Assembly: GCA_026929865.2 (NCBI GenBank) | Contig: CM049402.1 | Coordinates: forward strand, 28,517,501 to 28,581,500 | Reading direction: 5' to 3' | Source of the DNA: Hyperoplus lanceolatus | Taxonomy: Eukaryota; Chordata; Actinopteri; Uranoscopiformes; Ammodytidae | Length of the DNA stretch: 64,000 bases | In this document: positions 10,361-20,612 of the stretch, one piece after another | Layout of the letters: each line of letters starts with the position of its first letter | How positions within the stretch are numbered: position 1 is the stretch's first letter | Made by a program: the position numbers and the translations under genes | The notes under the pieces: generated by a model | What the model was told of the DNA's origin: nothing | What the model saw: only the letters and a program-made list of their open reading frames with translations | The model's database searches: none

Positions 10361-11400
10361 TTCCGTCGTCTTAGTCCAGAACGGGGCGACCCCGCCCCAC
10401 CTCCTGGTACCTGAACTTCGGTAGAGTAGAACCTACCGAGCATTGAGTAGCACCCCCAAGGACTCTGGGGGAGGGCGGAGGCTGGACGCCGACCTCCTGG
10501 CACCTGAAATGCAGCTGTAGCGCAGTGTTACGGCGCTGTACAGAATGCGCTGAGAAGCACTGGCCGCTTGATTGCCCACCTGAACGTGGTTGAAGCTATT
10601 GGCACGGGGTACCACAGAGGTTCCCGGCCTGGAATCAGGCAGAGATGCACGTCACAGCGTGCAACTACTGTCTAGCCTGGTCAACCTGAACACCTCGCAC
10701 CGGGCCTGAAGAGCAGCTGGCCGAACGTCTGGCCTGGGATCACTGGAAGAGAATGGAGGGTCTGTCGACACACCTCCGACTGGGACGACTGCGCCAGCCA
10801 ACCCTGGCGGCGCGCCACGTCACAGTTGACATCAACCTGCCTAGCTCATAATGCAAAGTCTGCAGTGAAGCATCACTGAGGGTCCATGCTGAGTGACCAG
10901 CAGCTGACCCCTGTATGGTTTGCGACCGAGCCAGGACTGTGTGAGAAAGCAAATTCCCAGATGGCGCACACAGGCAGCAATGACGTAACTCCTAGTAAGG
11001 AGGTCGCCTGAAATCCGGCACTGGGGCCGAGGGCAGCGCACATCGGCTCTCAGAGCCTCGTTTGGGGAGACAACCAGGGATGCTATAGCAGGCTCAATCG
11101 GAGCTACCAGTCCAAGCCCTAACTACCAGCATTGTGCATAGCTGCCAGAGCTCTGCTGTCACTAGTGTGATGGGAGAGAGCCCTTAAATCTGGCCAGCAT
11201 CTACGGAGCTCTGCGGAATGAGGCTCAGCGGGAGGCACACAGAAACGGAGGATTGAGGGCCTGCCGAAAAAGAAGGCATTCCTGGGTGCAGATGAAACCA
11301 GAGCTTCATCTAACCCCATACTTGGCGAGTCACAGACGGACACTGACCCTCAGCCGAGCTGCCCACCTCTAAGAGGTTACAGGACGCAGCTGTGGACAGC
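10361..11400 (-). pseudogene. Probable DIRS gag region, heavily decayed
   Basis: This is the position where DIRS elements encode their capsid-like protein. Only short open stretches remain on the minus strand (for example 11119-11343 and 10740-10952). The composition is GC-rich like the neighbouring DIRS coding DNA and unlike the flanks. I see no diagnostic motif, so the call rests mainly on position. Confidence 0.45.
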
Positions 11401-11589
11401 ATGTCATCCCCTGTAGTAGGAAGGATGCCCAGCCGCAAGGTTACTCACTGCCAAGTGGTTACAAGTGCCTGAGACATGAAACTACAGTTCATGCATGGGT
11501 TATCTGACAGCGCTTCCCTCAGGTGCTCAACCCTGAGACCTGCAGGGCACTTGTCATGGCCATTCCCCACTGTATGGAGGTCATGAAGG

Positions 11590-12420
11590 CGTAAGCTGCC
11601 CACTGTCGAGCCAACTAAATATGCATCTGACTAAGGTATGCAACCGGGCTTCAGGCGAGAGCAACCGAGCCACGGCGCGACACCGCCAGAATAATACAGC
11701 GGCGGTGCAAAACTATAGCGCCCACTGTCGAGCAAATTACAGTAGCCTGCACAGACACGACCGTGTGACAGCTAAAATAACACAGTGAAGGCGACGAAGG
11801 CTAAGCAATCGAGCCTCAGACGAGAGTACACCCAAGCAACAATGCGCCTTAAATAACACAGTAATGGCAACACTTGGATCCCAAGACATTCACTGGCGAG
11901 CAAATAAATTAGCCTATGCAACCAGGCTAAGGCGTGAGCTACCGTGCAACGGTTGCTATAATAATACATTGGTGTGAAACTAAGCTGCCAACTGGCGACA
12001 CACTACAGCAGCCTACACACGTGCAACAGTGTGACACGGCTAAAATAACACGGTGAAGGCGATTTAGGAAACTAATTCGCCCACCGGCGAGCAATACAGC
12101 AGCATACAGTGTATACAACAGCATACTAGTGTGTGGAACGGCTTACCCACTGGCACAGCAAATAAAGTGCAATGCAACGCAAAGCTTAGGTGAGAGCACA
12201 CGACTGGTGCGACAATGCTACGAAGTACTGCCGCCGCCACAGTACTTCGTAGCATTGTCGCGGCGGCCTGGACCCCAAGCCGCTCGCTGTCGATTAAATC
12301 AAAGCAAGCAACCGGTATAGGCGAATTTAGCACCCGAGCAACAGTCAACAATGCTAGAAAACAATACATTCGAGCATACAATTAGCAACCGGGCTTAGCG
12401 AAAAACACACAAGCAACGGT
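11590..12420. repeat. Irregular cluster of diverged short repeats
   Basis: Variants of CCCACTGGCGAGCAAATACA recur near 11598, 11719, 11888, 11987, 12077 and 12146, and variants of CAACCGGGCTTAGGCGAGAG recur near 11640, 11809, 11918, 12174, 12309 and 12388. Spacing is irregular (about 70-170 bp). No protein fits. It may be the upstream untranslated part of the DIRS element or an older decayed tandem array. Confidence 0.6.
12209..12261. repeat. Perfect inverted repeat, 22-bp arms, 9-bp loop
   Basis: The arm 12209-12230 (GCGACAATGCTACGAAG and on) is the exact reverse complement of 12240-12261, with loop CCGCCGCCA between them. No T run follows, so it does not resemble a terminator. Confidence 0.95.
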
Positions 12421-12708
12421 GCGAACAAAAGAATAACACGGCGACTGTGAACCCAGCCGCCACCTGATCTAATCAAAGCAAGCTGGAAAGGTGATATTAG
12501 TGTAAAGCTGGGAACACACCGCACTGGCCGCGCGGCGAGATTACATACAAAGTCAATGTACTAGCGCGTGGCCGCGCGTCCACCCAATAATCGGCGTCCA
12601 GCGGCCGGCAGCGGGTGCTTGCGCGTGGATCGGGAGCGCGGCCATTTGCGGCGTGTAGAAATTGCGCCATCGAAGGAGTGTGAATCGAAGGCTTGTGCGG
12701 CGAACACA

Positions 12709-12752
12709 GCGCCGCAGAAAAAGATGAAAATTTTCATCTTTTTCTGCGGCGC
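12709..12752. repeat. Perfect 44-bp palindrome
   Basis: The arm 12709-12730 (GCGCCGCAGAAAAAGATG and on) is followed without a loop by its exact reverse complement at 12731-12752. It lies inside the inverted-repeat element at 12500-13511. Confidence 0.95.
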
Positions 12753-13325
12753 CGCGGGCACCGCGCCTCCACAGCCAATCAGCGTTGAGATTGCAGACCC
12801 GGTGGTCTGCAAGACGAGGTGGGCGTGTGGAGTGAGGACATTGGGCTTCCATTACATTCTGCAAATATGTGTATTTTGCATCTGTTTAGCTGTTGGTTGT
12901 ACTTTAGCCAAGGTAGTGCCGGTTAGCATAGTGAAACTCACCCTGCTGTGTGCTGTTCCTGAGGATAATATGAACCCAAAGTTGACGGCAGTGGTGTGGA
13001 ATTCCAATATAATACAGCGAAGCACCGGTACTGTCCTCCGTCAGCCGGCACACTTTCACTTTCAGGTAGGCTGATGTCTGCCTTTATTTTTGCAGCTGAG
13101 CACACACTACTGTTGTTATTGTGTTTAGTATGTTGCTGAATTACTATTAATATGTGTGTATTTTCGATCGGGGTGCGTCTTCATGATGTTTTGATGATAT
13201 TTGTGACATGACTGCCGGTGTACACAGTGTACCTACATCTGTATTTTTTGGCACAGCTGGACCATGTTGTTGTTGTTGTTGCACCGTAAGTGTGACGGGT
13301 CTGATCTCGGCGTCAGGAATATATG

Positions 13326-13478
13326 GCCCAATATGATCAAGCGGCGAGCCTCTTGCGGTCACACGGCCAACCGCCGCCTTCGATGTGGCGGCCAATGGCC
13401 GCGGCGGTGGCTGCGGTTAATATTGCCCAATATGACCAAGCGGCGAGCCTCCTGCGTTCACGCGGCCAACCGCCGCAG
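13326..13478 (+). repeat. Tandem duplication of about 50 bp, period near 97 bp
   Basis: The segment starting GCCCAATATGATCAAGCGGC (13326) recurs almost unchanged at about 13423, including GCGGCGAGCCTC and GCGGCCAACCGCCG. It is subterminal within the inverted-repeat element at 12500-13511. Confidence 0.85.
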
Positions 13479-13511
13479 GCGGCCAATGCGGTGTGTTCCC
13501 GGCTTTACACT

Positions 13512-14536
13512 GCTGAAATTGGCAAACTGTCAATCACATCCCCTGAGCAAATCAAATCCCCTGAGCCAATGGAATCTACCCCCATTCCCCAGGTGAACCA
13601 AATCAGCTAATTAAGCATTCAGGCTGCAGGACACCGTTAAAACCCCAGACAATCAGAACTTTTGGAAGAGAAGCACAACACAGGAGAGACACAAAACTAA
13701 ATTTATCAACTCTGGAAACAAAATGTACTTACCTGGACTGTGACTGCAAACCTAGAGGAGCTGATCTGCAGATGAGGAGGACTCTTTCACCACTGAACAC
13801 TGGTGAGAGCTCTAACATGGAAAGCTTAATTAACCTGCTGCTCCCAAATTGAGCAGACTTATACATTTTACCTGTCTACCTAAACAGGTCAGGCCCTATT
13901 GCCGGAGCGAGATGATGGCGAGCTAAAGGAGAAGAACAAACTTAAGTCCAATTCCCTAAAAAGGCAGGCTTCAAGCCTGGCTGCCTGGAGTGTGGTAGGA
14001 TTTCCCCTGCCCAAACAAACATTGACTTCCTTGAACATTCTGCACCCACAAACACATCTAACCTGCAGTGAATGATTTGTGAGGGATGCATTGTTTTATG
14101 TTTAGTCTAATCAATGTTTGAGTAGAACTGGGAACTGTGGATCTAAATGTATGGAGTAAAGTGTGCCCATACCAAGTGTGAACATCTAAGCTAATTGACT
14201 TGAAGAATTGAATTGAAGGCCTAATTTTTATTTACGTTTGTTTATATTTCCTTGATTGAGTCAAGTGATTATTCTTTGTTTATTTGAAATACAAAACCGG
14301 TTACCAAATATCTGTGTCGTGTCTTTAATCCTCCACCAGCTCCACGAGACAAACCTACCTATTAGCCCAGTACGCTGTTACAGTTTGATTTTTCGATAAC
14401 ATATTATTTACAAACATATCTCAGTTATAGTAAAATTGTGTACCCTAGGGTTACATAAAGTGGCGAGCTAGCCAGGAGCTGTGTTGAGGATTAATGAACA
14501 TACATTTCTGGGTATATTGAGTTATTTGTTGACAAT
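13512..14536 (+). other. Possible LTR and leader preceding a Gag-like frame
   Basis: This non-coding stretch separates the inverted-repeat element from the Gag-like frame. Its end resembles an LTR tail and leader: CCCTAGGGTTACA, then TAAAG and TGGCGAGC, which could be a primer-binding site. I could not find a second copy in the window, so the LTR interpretation is an inference. Confidence 0.3.
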
Positions 14537-14830
14537 ATGGAAATAGTAGTGCAAGAGTCCATAAAAATCCCAGATGCAGTGGTTATAGTTAACTTAACTC
14601 ACACTGACACAGATAAAGAACTAGAGGAATATCTTTCCCAATTTGGTGCTGTACACCGTATTTTCACCATTGACACACCTGAGCCAAGTCGAACGAATTG
14701 CAAGTCGCAGCCCTTGGTGGTCAAAGTCAAATCGAAGCACCAACCCTTGGGTACGAGCTACTTGCGACAAGCTAATGGTATATTATCACACAACAATGTG
14801 TGCGACCTGCTAGTCCGCGAGAAGATAGAA
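14537..14830 (+). pseudogene. Gag-like reading frame truncated by the DIRS terminal repeat
   Basis: A plus-strand frame starts at ATG 14537 and encodes about 98 residues before it enters the DIRS terminal repeat, where the open frame continues by chance to 14992. The N terminus contains VVIVNLTHTDTDKELEEYL, an alternating strand-helix pattern that recalls the RRM-like N-terminal part of Ty3/Gypsy-type Gag proteins and the PNMA family derived from them. There is no zinc knuckle, protease or pol downstream. It is the opposite strand from the DIRS genes, which shows that it is not the DIRS gag. The family call is tentative. Confidence 0.4.
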
Positions 14831-14995
14831 GGAACAGAACCTCTGGTGACTTCCGGAATATATAGACATTCCCGGGGTCACCCAGGTGTCACAGGTGACT
14901 TTGTTGGTTTAAAGATCTCGACCTGCGCATGCGCGCAATGGAACATCCAGTGCTGTAAGCACCGCCTCTGGCGGTCAGTAGGAACGAAATAGAAC
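14831..14995. repeat. Distal DIRS inverted terminal repeat
   Basis: Reverse-complemented, this stretch matches 8079-8242 over its whole length with scattered differences, including the shared GCGCATGCGCAGGTCGAGA and TGACACCTGGGTGA. At the far end it keeps GGAACGAAATAGAAC and then stops, whereas the proximal block continues into TAACTATCG, so the terminus may be clipped. Confidence 0.9.
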
Positions 14996-16074
14996 CAATA
15001 TATCCAAGACATGGCTAAACAAGATGTCAGACTGAATAATAAAGTTAAATGGATTGGCATTTAAATTTGATTATTAGGCTAGTAAAACTAGTTCCCTGCT
15101 TGTAACCTTCGAGTCCTCACATTAAGATGAAACATTGTTTGTGTAATGCACACCGTCTGGTCACATTGTGTGATTTGCATTTGTATATTCACAGCTTTAT
15201 ATATTATAGTTGCCTGTGTCATTAGTTTCCTGTTATTTGAAATGCAATATTATTATCTGACTATACAGGCATCCCTTTAAGGCCCATGTTTGGTTGTGAA
15301 GGGGTTATAAACACTTCATGTTTGGACTTGAGCAGTTCAAATTTAATTCATAACATTTTATTTAGTGGATGAGCTAAAATTGAAACTAATGTCAACAAAA
15401 TCCCATTTCTAAAAGCTACATCTTTCATTGCATACTCAAAACTAATTTGTTCAGACAGCAACTGGAATCTTTCACCTGTAGTTTCTAAATGTTTCACCTG
15501 ACATGGTTCAGCATAGTTCAACTCGATGTGCTTCCATGATGTTTGCAATTCTTGGGTTGTGTCCATAGTTGAATGCACTTATTCTAGCTGCCAAATTGAA
15601 TATAATTCAGACCTGTCTCTGTGTGTTAGATGCACAGAGATGAAACCTGTATTTTCAAGTCCTTTTTTTCATGAAATGTGATTTGATCCTTTTAACCCTT
15701 ATGTTTACCAACATAAAAATTATGCAATTAATAATTTGTTCAACCTCAGTCTCATTGGCCTTCACTTATTGTCAGTGAAAATAATATAAAAGGACATATT
15801 TCAATGACTGCACACGTTGTGTGTGTGTGTGTGTGTTTGTGTGTGTGTGTACTGTATATGTTCGTGAGTGCATTTTGTCCTTATACCATTGTTTTCTCTC
15901 CTGCACAAGGTTGCAACATTGTCACATATTAAGCACTGACACCTGTGCTCCCTCATTCCCGCACATTTTTCCCTCTGTCTTGCTGGAACCATTCTATATT
16001 TTGTCACACCGTAGCTGCAAATTGGGATACAACAAATACTTAACTTTGCCTGTGTAGCGTAGCTCCTTATCACA
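14996..16074. other. AT-rich spacer with a GT microsatellite
   Basis: There is no gene or transposon that I recognise. An imperfect (GT)n tract lies at 15818-15850. Confidence 0.6.
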
Positions 16075-16611
16075 ATGGATCAATCAAGATGGGCAGCCAA
16101 AGGATTCTCATCTCGGCACGCTTTTGAAGTGATTTATGGAGAGAAATAAGCTTTGTAAAGATGATGAAGAAGAGTTTTAGAATATAATGATCACATTTAT
16201 GTCAATTCAGAGAGTGACAGTGAGTTTGAAGAATAGGAGTAGATTGACCATCAGCCAGTGGAGAAATATGGATGTCAAAAAGTGGGGAATTTGAATGGTT
16301 CCAATTTGACTGCCAATGTTACACAGATGCAACCAGGTCCAACACGGGTGGCGCTTGTTCAGGACATCAAGTCTGCTTTATGAACTTTCCATCCAGAAAA
16401 TAATTTTGGATTGCACTAATTTGGAGTGGAGACATGTTGTTTGGAAAGGGGACGAGATGGACCCAAACCCATGCATCCTTTGGGGTTATTATGATTGCTG
16501 GAGTTTTCAGATTAAAAGGGGAATTGGGTTGGTTGTTTTGTGGTGACTGGCATGGAAAACTGCATCCATTGAATAGGGTTCTATGTTGTGTAGACTGACA
16601 TCAATGTGTTC
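16075..16611 (+). pseudogene. piggyBac-like transposase remnant
   Basis: From ATG 16075 the sequence encodes a short Ser/Asp/Glu-rich N terminus (SDSEFEE), then past several stops a stretch reading IQKIILDCTNLEWRH and KGDEMD, and in a later frame a WSFQIKRG segment. Fish piggyBac transposases carry an acidic N terminus followed by a helix with I..TNL.GRR and then WKP.DE.EL.AFIGLLILAGV.R, which these traces follow in order. The catalytic DDE part is missing. Several stops and frame shifts make this a fossil. I did not find TTAA-flanked ends. Confidence 0.55.
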
Positions 16612-19014
16612 AATTTCTAATTGAGTTCAAAAGTGATGCAAAATATTCTTCCATTTATATTGTATGTTCAAGATGAACATGTTTTTTTCTACCACCCATA
16701 TCTTGACTATATCAGCTTTTTTGTTTCTTATGAATGAGACTTAGAGGTAAATGGCAAATATTAATCATATATGCTGTTTATATTGCTTGTAACCAACATA
16801 TGTAAAGTAAGTATTTGCATTTATATAAGAGATAAGGTAAACATCTGTGAAGTACTTTTACATAAATTGTTGTGGCTGTATTGATTTAAAAACCTAAAAA
16901 TGCAGTAGGTCCACCAGACCAACAGCTCTCACTCACTCACTCACTCACTCACACAAACACACACAAAGCTATTGTCCGTTTTGTATTCTCGGCTCATTTC
17001 TCATCCCCTCACTCTCTCTTTTTCTATTTTGTTTGGTTCTGGTTTTCTGTCCTTCCCTGTGCTGTTATCTAATGGCGCTCTGCCGTGATGTGCAATACTG
17101 CGTGAGATGGGAGCAGAGCAGACAGGTGAAAGCCACTTTGTCATCACTAAAAAACACCTGCGAACTTCCAACATGCTCATTAGCACCTTTTTTTGCTTCG
17201 CTTCTGATCGCTTGCCCCGCTGCTTTTCTGTCACTAGCCCTCCCCCCCGTTGGCACAATGCTTTTGTTCTGAAATGTCAAATTGCCATCCGGTCGCTTGA
17301 CAAGCGCTGACGCTGATTACTGAGTGAGGGGTCTGGACAAACAGCTAAGGACAGGCAAAGCTGGAGAGGAATACCCCGCCACGCATAGTTTGGACAGCGG
17401 AGAGGATACTTTGGGTCTCCCTCCCGTCCATCCAGGACATATTGATGTGAGATGCTTTGTACACTCTCCATGGTTTAGGACACCTCCCAACCATCACACA
17501 GTGTGCATACCCCTCTCAAAAGATGTGTGTACTATACTGATGAAAGATGTTGCCTTACATTTTTGGACATTAAAACTAGCTTGATATTGAGAAAGATCGT
17601 AACAAACTGTAATGCGAAGGTGCAAACTTACTTTACACCCTTTCATTTTTAAGGGAATGACAGATTCACAATGCGCTTGATGTGTATGGTCAGGCGTGAC
17701 AAAATCCGCCTCCAAATTGTTCTCCATTATTTTGTGCAGTTTGTTTGCATTAATGTTGGTGTGTAGACGCCATACAAGTTATGATATTGTTGTCATCAAA
17801 ATTGTAATGTGATTTGATGATAAAGATTTAAGCGCACTAAAGCTTAATCATTCATCTATTTGAGTTTTCATGAACCAATGGCCATGTTCTGACAACTTTT
17901 GTTTCTGATATCTCAGATCATCTCAGTTGAGGTTGAATCACATGTATTGACCATTTACCGTTCATCTTCCTTACACTATAAGGCCAAATTGTCCATCAAT
18001 TAGTTTGAAGAGTAAACATTGGCTTCCACAAAACAGGTCAGGTCTTTTTTTTTTTTTATTCCCATAATCAACCCCGTTTGCAGCTTGAGTGCAATTAAGA
18101 CCCAACACAAGTGAAATAAAGAACATAATAATTGTTGGACCTGACCTGCTGCCCGTGTGGTGTTATACTGTGAAGCAACAGGGACACAAGAAACCACTTC
18201 TTGATGTTACTTTATCTATATTTTCTTCTTTGTCATAACCCCAAGAAAATAAAGCTTGGTTGAGTTTTCAGTTCTTTCAAGTATTCTTCTAGGAGTAGAA
18301 AGCATGCAGGAGCAGACATGTTGTGTGTCTCTGCAAAAAGAGCATTCAGCAGAGATTGGAGAGTTGCCTTCAACATGTTTTGCCTCAGATATATAGTAAG
18401 CCTGAATAAGGTCAGAGAATAACCTTTGAAAAAGAGCACTATAAACCACACAATAGGGCTGATGGAGAGACAGAAAGTATGTGTGTGTGGGTACTGTGAC
18501 ATTTCCTCCATCCTCTAATTTGAAGGCGATCCACTTTAAAGATATTGGAGGTGGAAGGATTCTGTGTGTTCCAGTGTTTTAGAAGAGTTTATCATCTCTT
18601 GACCTTCTCAGCCGCAAAAGCCACAAACTAAAGGAGCGGAGGGAACGGCCTTTTCTCTCTCCGGTGCTCAATAAATATGTTAGTCTGTCTGTGTTGTGAA
18701 GCAGCTTGTGATCAAAGCCAGCAAAGCAAAGCAGTCCCTATCCCGGTACAAATGGTGGACAATGACCAATGATTGCTGGGTGCACAAAGACACTTAACTA
18801 TACCTATAACCACTGACTCTGTTTGAATTGGTTTTCTTTTGTATACAAATATCCTTGACATTAAGGGTTTGTCAGGTTAGATCTCTGTCTTGACGCAGCT
18901 ATCAATCTTGGATTGGTGACTAGCTATATGATAACGGTTAGTTTGTTACATTTGATTAGCTTTGATGGAGCTCTACTAGAACTTTCTCCCCACTGCTACC
19001 TATGGGAGTGTTCC
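16612..19014. other. Non-repetitive spacer, nothing recognised
   Basis: No reading frame has protein-like features. A (CACT)n tract lies at 16929-16951. The segment 17030-17330 has a more balanced composition and could be tested as a conserved non-coding element, but I have no evidence for that. Confidence 0.5.
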
Positions 19015-19071
19015 TTTAAAGCTCCCATATTATGCAAAATGCACTTTTTCGATGTTTTTGAACATAAATAT

Positions 19072-20251
19072 TAGGGATGCACCCAATATTCGGCCACCGA
19101 AAAAGTTCGGCCGAAAATAGCAAAATAAGTCATTTTCGGTTTCGGCCCGAAACAGTTAAAAAGCCAAACAACATTACCGAAAATTGGCGAACTAAATGAC
19201 ACTAAGGAAATATGTTTTTAAAAGAGCTGCGCACTTTTAAACCAGGAAATGGCAGTAAAGAGAGACGTAACCGTGTATGCGAGTCCACGTCTCTTTGTGA
19301 GCGCGCAGCAGGAGCAGTTTGGAGCGTGCATGAAAATGTCAGAGTCCAGTGTGGGAGAATTTTTTCAAACTGGATGAAACACGGCGCAGACAGTGCAATG
19401 CTTAATGCAGCATAAAGTTAAAACGCTCGTCCAAGACTGATGTTTAATCACCATAGAAACACAAAAGCCTTGCGCGAGCGATGCAGCGATTCACCCGGTG
19501 AAACTCTATGACAGTGTGACAGTTGGTAACGGTGTCATTCACAGTGACACCTCGCCGGTGAGGGCCGCCGCGCAGAAAAAGCTTTAGTTTGACATCTAAA
19601 ATGATAACCGGAGATATCCTGTCCGTTAGCGCTGTTGGGGGAAAAGGCTCCTACGGTCTGATTGCATTTCTCGAGCCTGAATACACAGAGCCAAGTCGGC
19701 AAACTGGCAGCCCGACTAAATATGTCCAGCAAGCCGCCTCCCCCCGTTAGTTTCACTCTACAGACGAAAAGGTTACAATCACCTCCTAAGAATGGACATT
19801 GTTTAAAGAATCTCATTGTTATGATCAGGGCTTTGAAGCAAATTCTGAAGTCTGAACATTATGGTGGCAGCTGTGGTGCAGTTTTTTTAGAGCAACTCAA
19901 CCTGCACTGCAAAAAATGAAGAAAGGCAATAAGTCAATCTTTTTGTAGATTCATCTTCATATAAGTCAAGGTAAAAATCAGTGAGAGGTTCACAAATTAA
20001 TTCCTAGTAAAATATTAATTTTACTCTTAGATTTGAAGGTTGTACTGTGTAATTATTTATTTAGGGTTGCTTTTTAGTTGTAGGCTATGTTTGAGGAGAA
20101 CATTTGGGAGTTCATGTATGCAATGTTGAAATAATTGACTAAACAATAAACAAAACTGCAAAAGCCTCTTTCGGTTTCGGCCTTTCGGCCAACTGTTTAA
20201 TTTTATTCGGTTTCGGTTTCGGCCAAGAATTTTCATTTCGGTGCATCCCTA
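19072..20251. mobile_element. Non-autonomous hAT element, 1180 bp
   Basis: The ends are TAGGGATGCACC and GGTGCATCCCTA with C-G-rich subterminal words such as TTCGGCCGAAA. The exact 8-bp duplication ATAAATAT flanks it (19064-19071 and 20252-20259), the hallmark length for hAT. Inside, a short stretch encodes MSESSVGEFFQ and little else, perhaps the start of a lost transposase. Confidence 0.92.
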
Positions 20252-20612
20252 ATAAATATGGGTCCACGGTGTGCCTAGAGACTGCCAAAGTATATAAAAA
20301 AAGAAAACTCTCCTGTTCTCACTCTCCCCCTTTCTGAAAACCTACCCCCTCCGCCCAATATACTCCAGTCAGAATTCTCCCCATTTCTGACGTCAAAAAC
20401 GGGAAAGCCACCTCCCCCCACATTAGTAACCAGAAACTTCCACCGTGCAGTAGTCTATGATAACACCACCCCCCCCTATTTCTTATTGGTCCACGGCCCC
20501 GAGATCTTCTGGAAAAATATTCCTTCACCTCCATCTTGTTTTCACCGTTTAGCGACAAGATGCCTGTAGTATAGCAAAGTGTGCTGAATGTTGCATAACC
20601 CACCACAGAATG

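Larger units (their letters stand above)
12500..13511. mobile_element. About 1-kb inverted-repeat DNA element, non-autonomous
   Basis: The left end reads AGTGTAAAGCTGGGAACACA and the right end is its inverse with one mismatch (GCGGTGTGTTCCC then GGCTTTACACT), giving a terminal inverted repeat of about 24 bp. The flanks GGTGATATT and GCTGAAATT agree at seven of nine positions, which may be an eroded target duplication. No transposase is visible. The superfamily is undetermined; hAT- or MULE-type target lengths would fit. Confidence 0.75.
8071..14995 (-). mobile_element. Decayed DIRS-type tyrosine-recombinase retrotransposon
   Basis: DIRS elements use reverse transcriptase, RNase H and a tyrosine recombinase instead of an integrase, and have inverted rather than direct terminal repeats. 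Read on the minus strand from high to low coordinates, this copy shows gag-like traces, an RT (9953-10360), an RNase H/connection region (9453-9900) and a tyrosine recombinase (8465-9448). The sequence at 8079-8242 recurs in inverse orientation at 14831-14995. Frames are broken in many places. The 5' part (about 11400-14830) is abnormal: it contains a separate inverted-repeat element and a plus-strand Gag-like frame that runs directly into the terminal repeat. The element is therefore a mosaic rather than a simple decayed copy. No target duplication is expected for DIRS, and none is seen. Confidence 0.85.

Noticed and set aside
12568-13074. 168-codon open frame as a gene
   Set aside because: It lies entirely inside an inverted-repeat element, crosses a perfect palindrome and shows no domain. 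GC richness explains the lack of stops.
17030-17330. Possible conserved non-coding element or exon
   Set aside because: Composition alone is not evidence, and no splice-flanked frame or motif supports a call.
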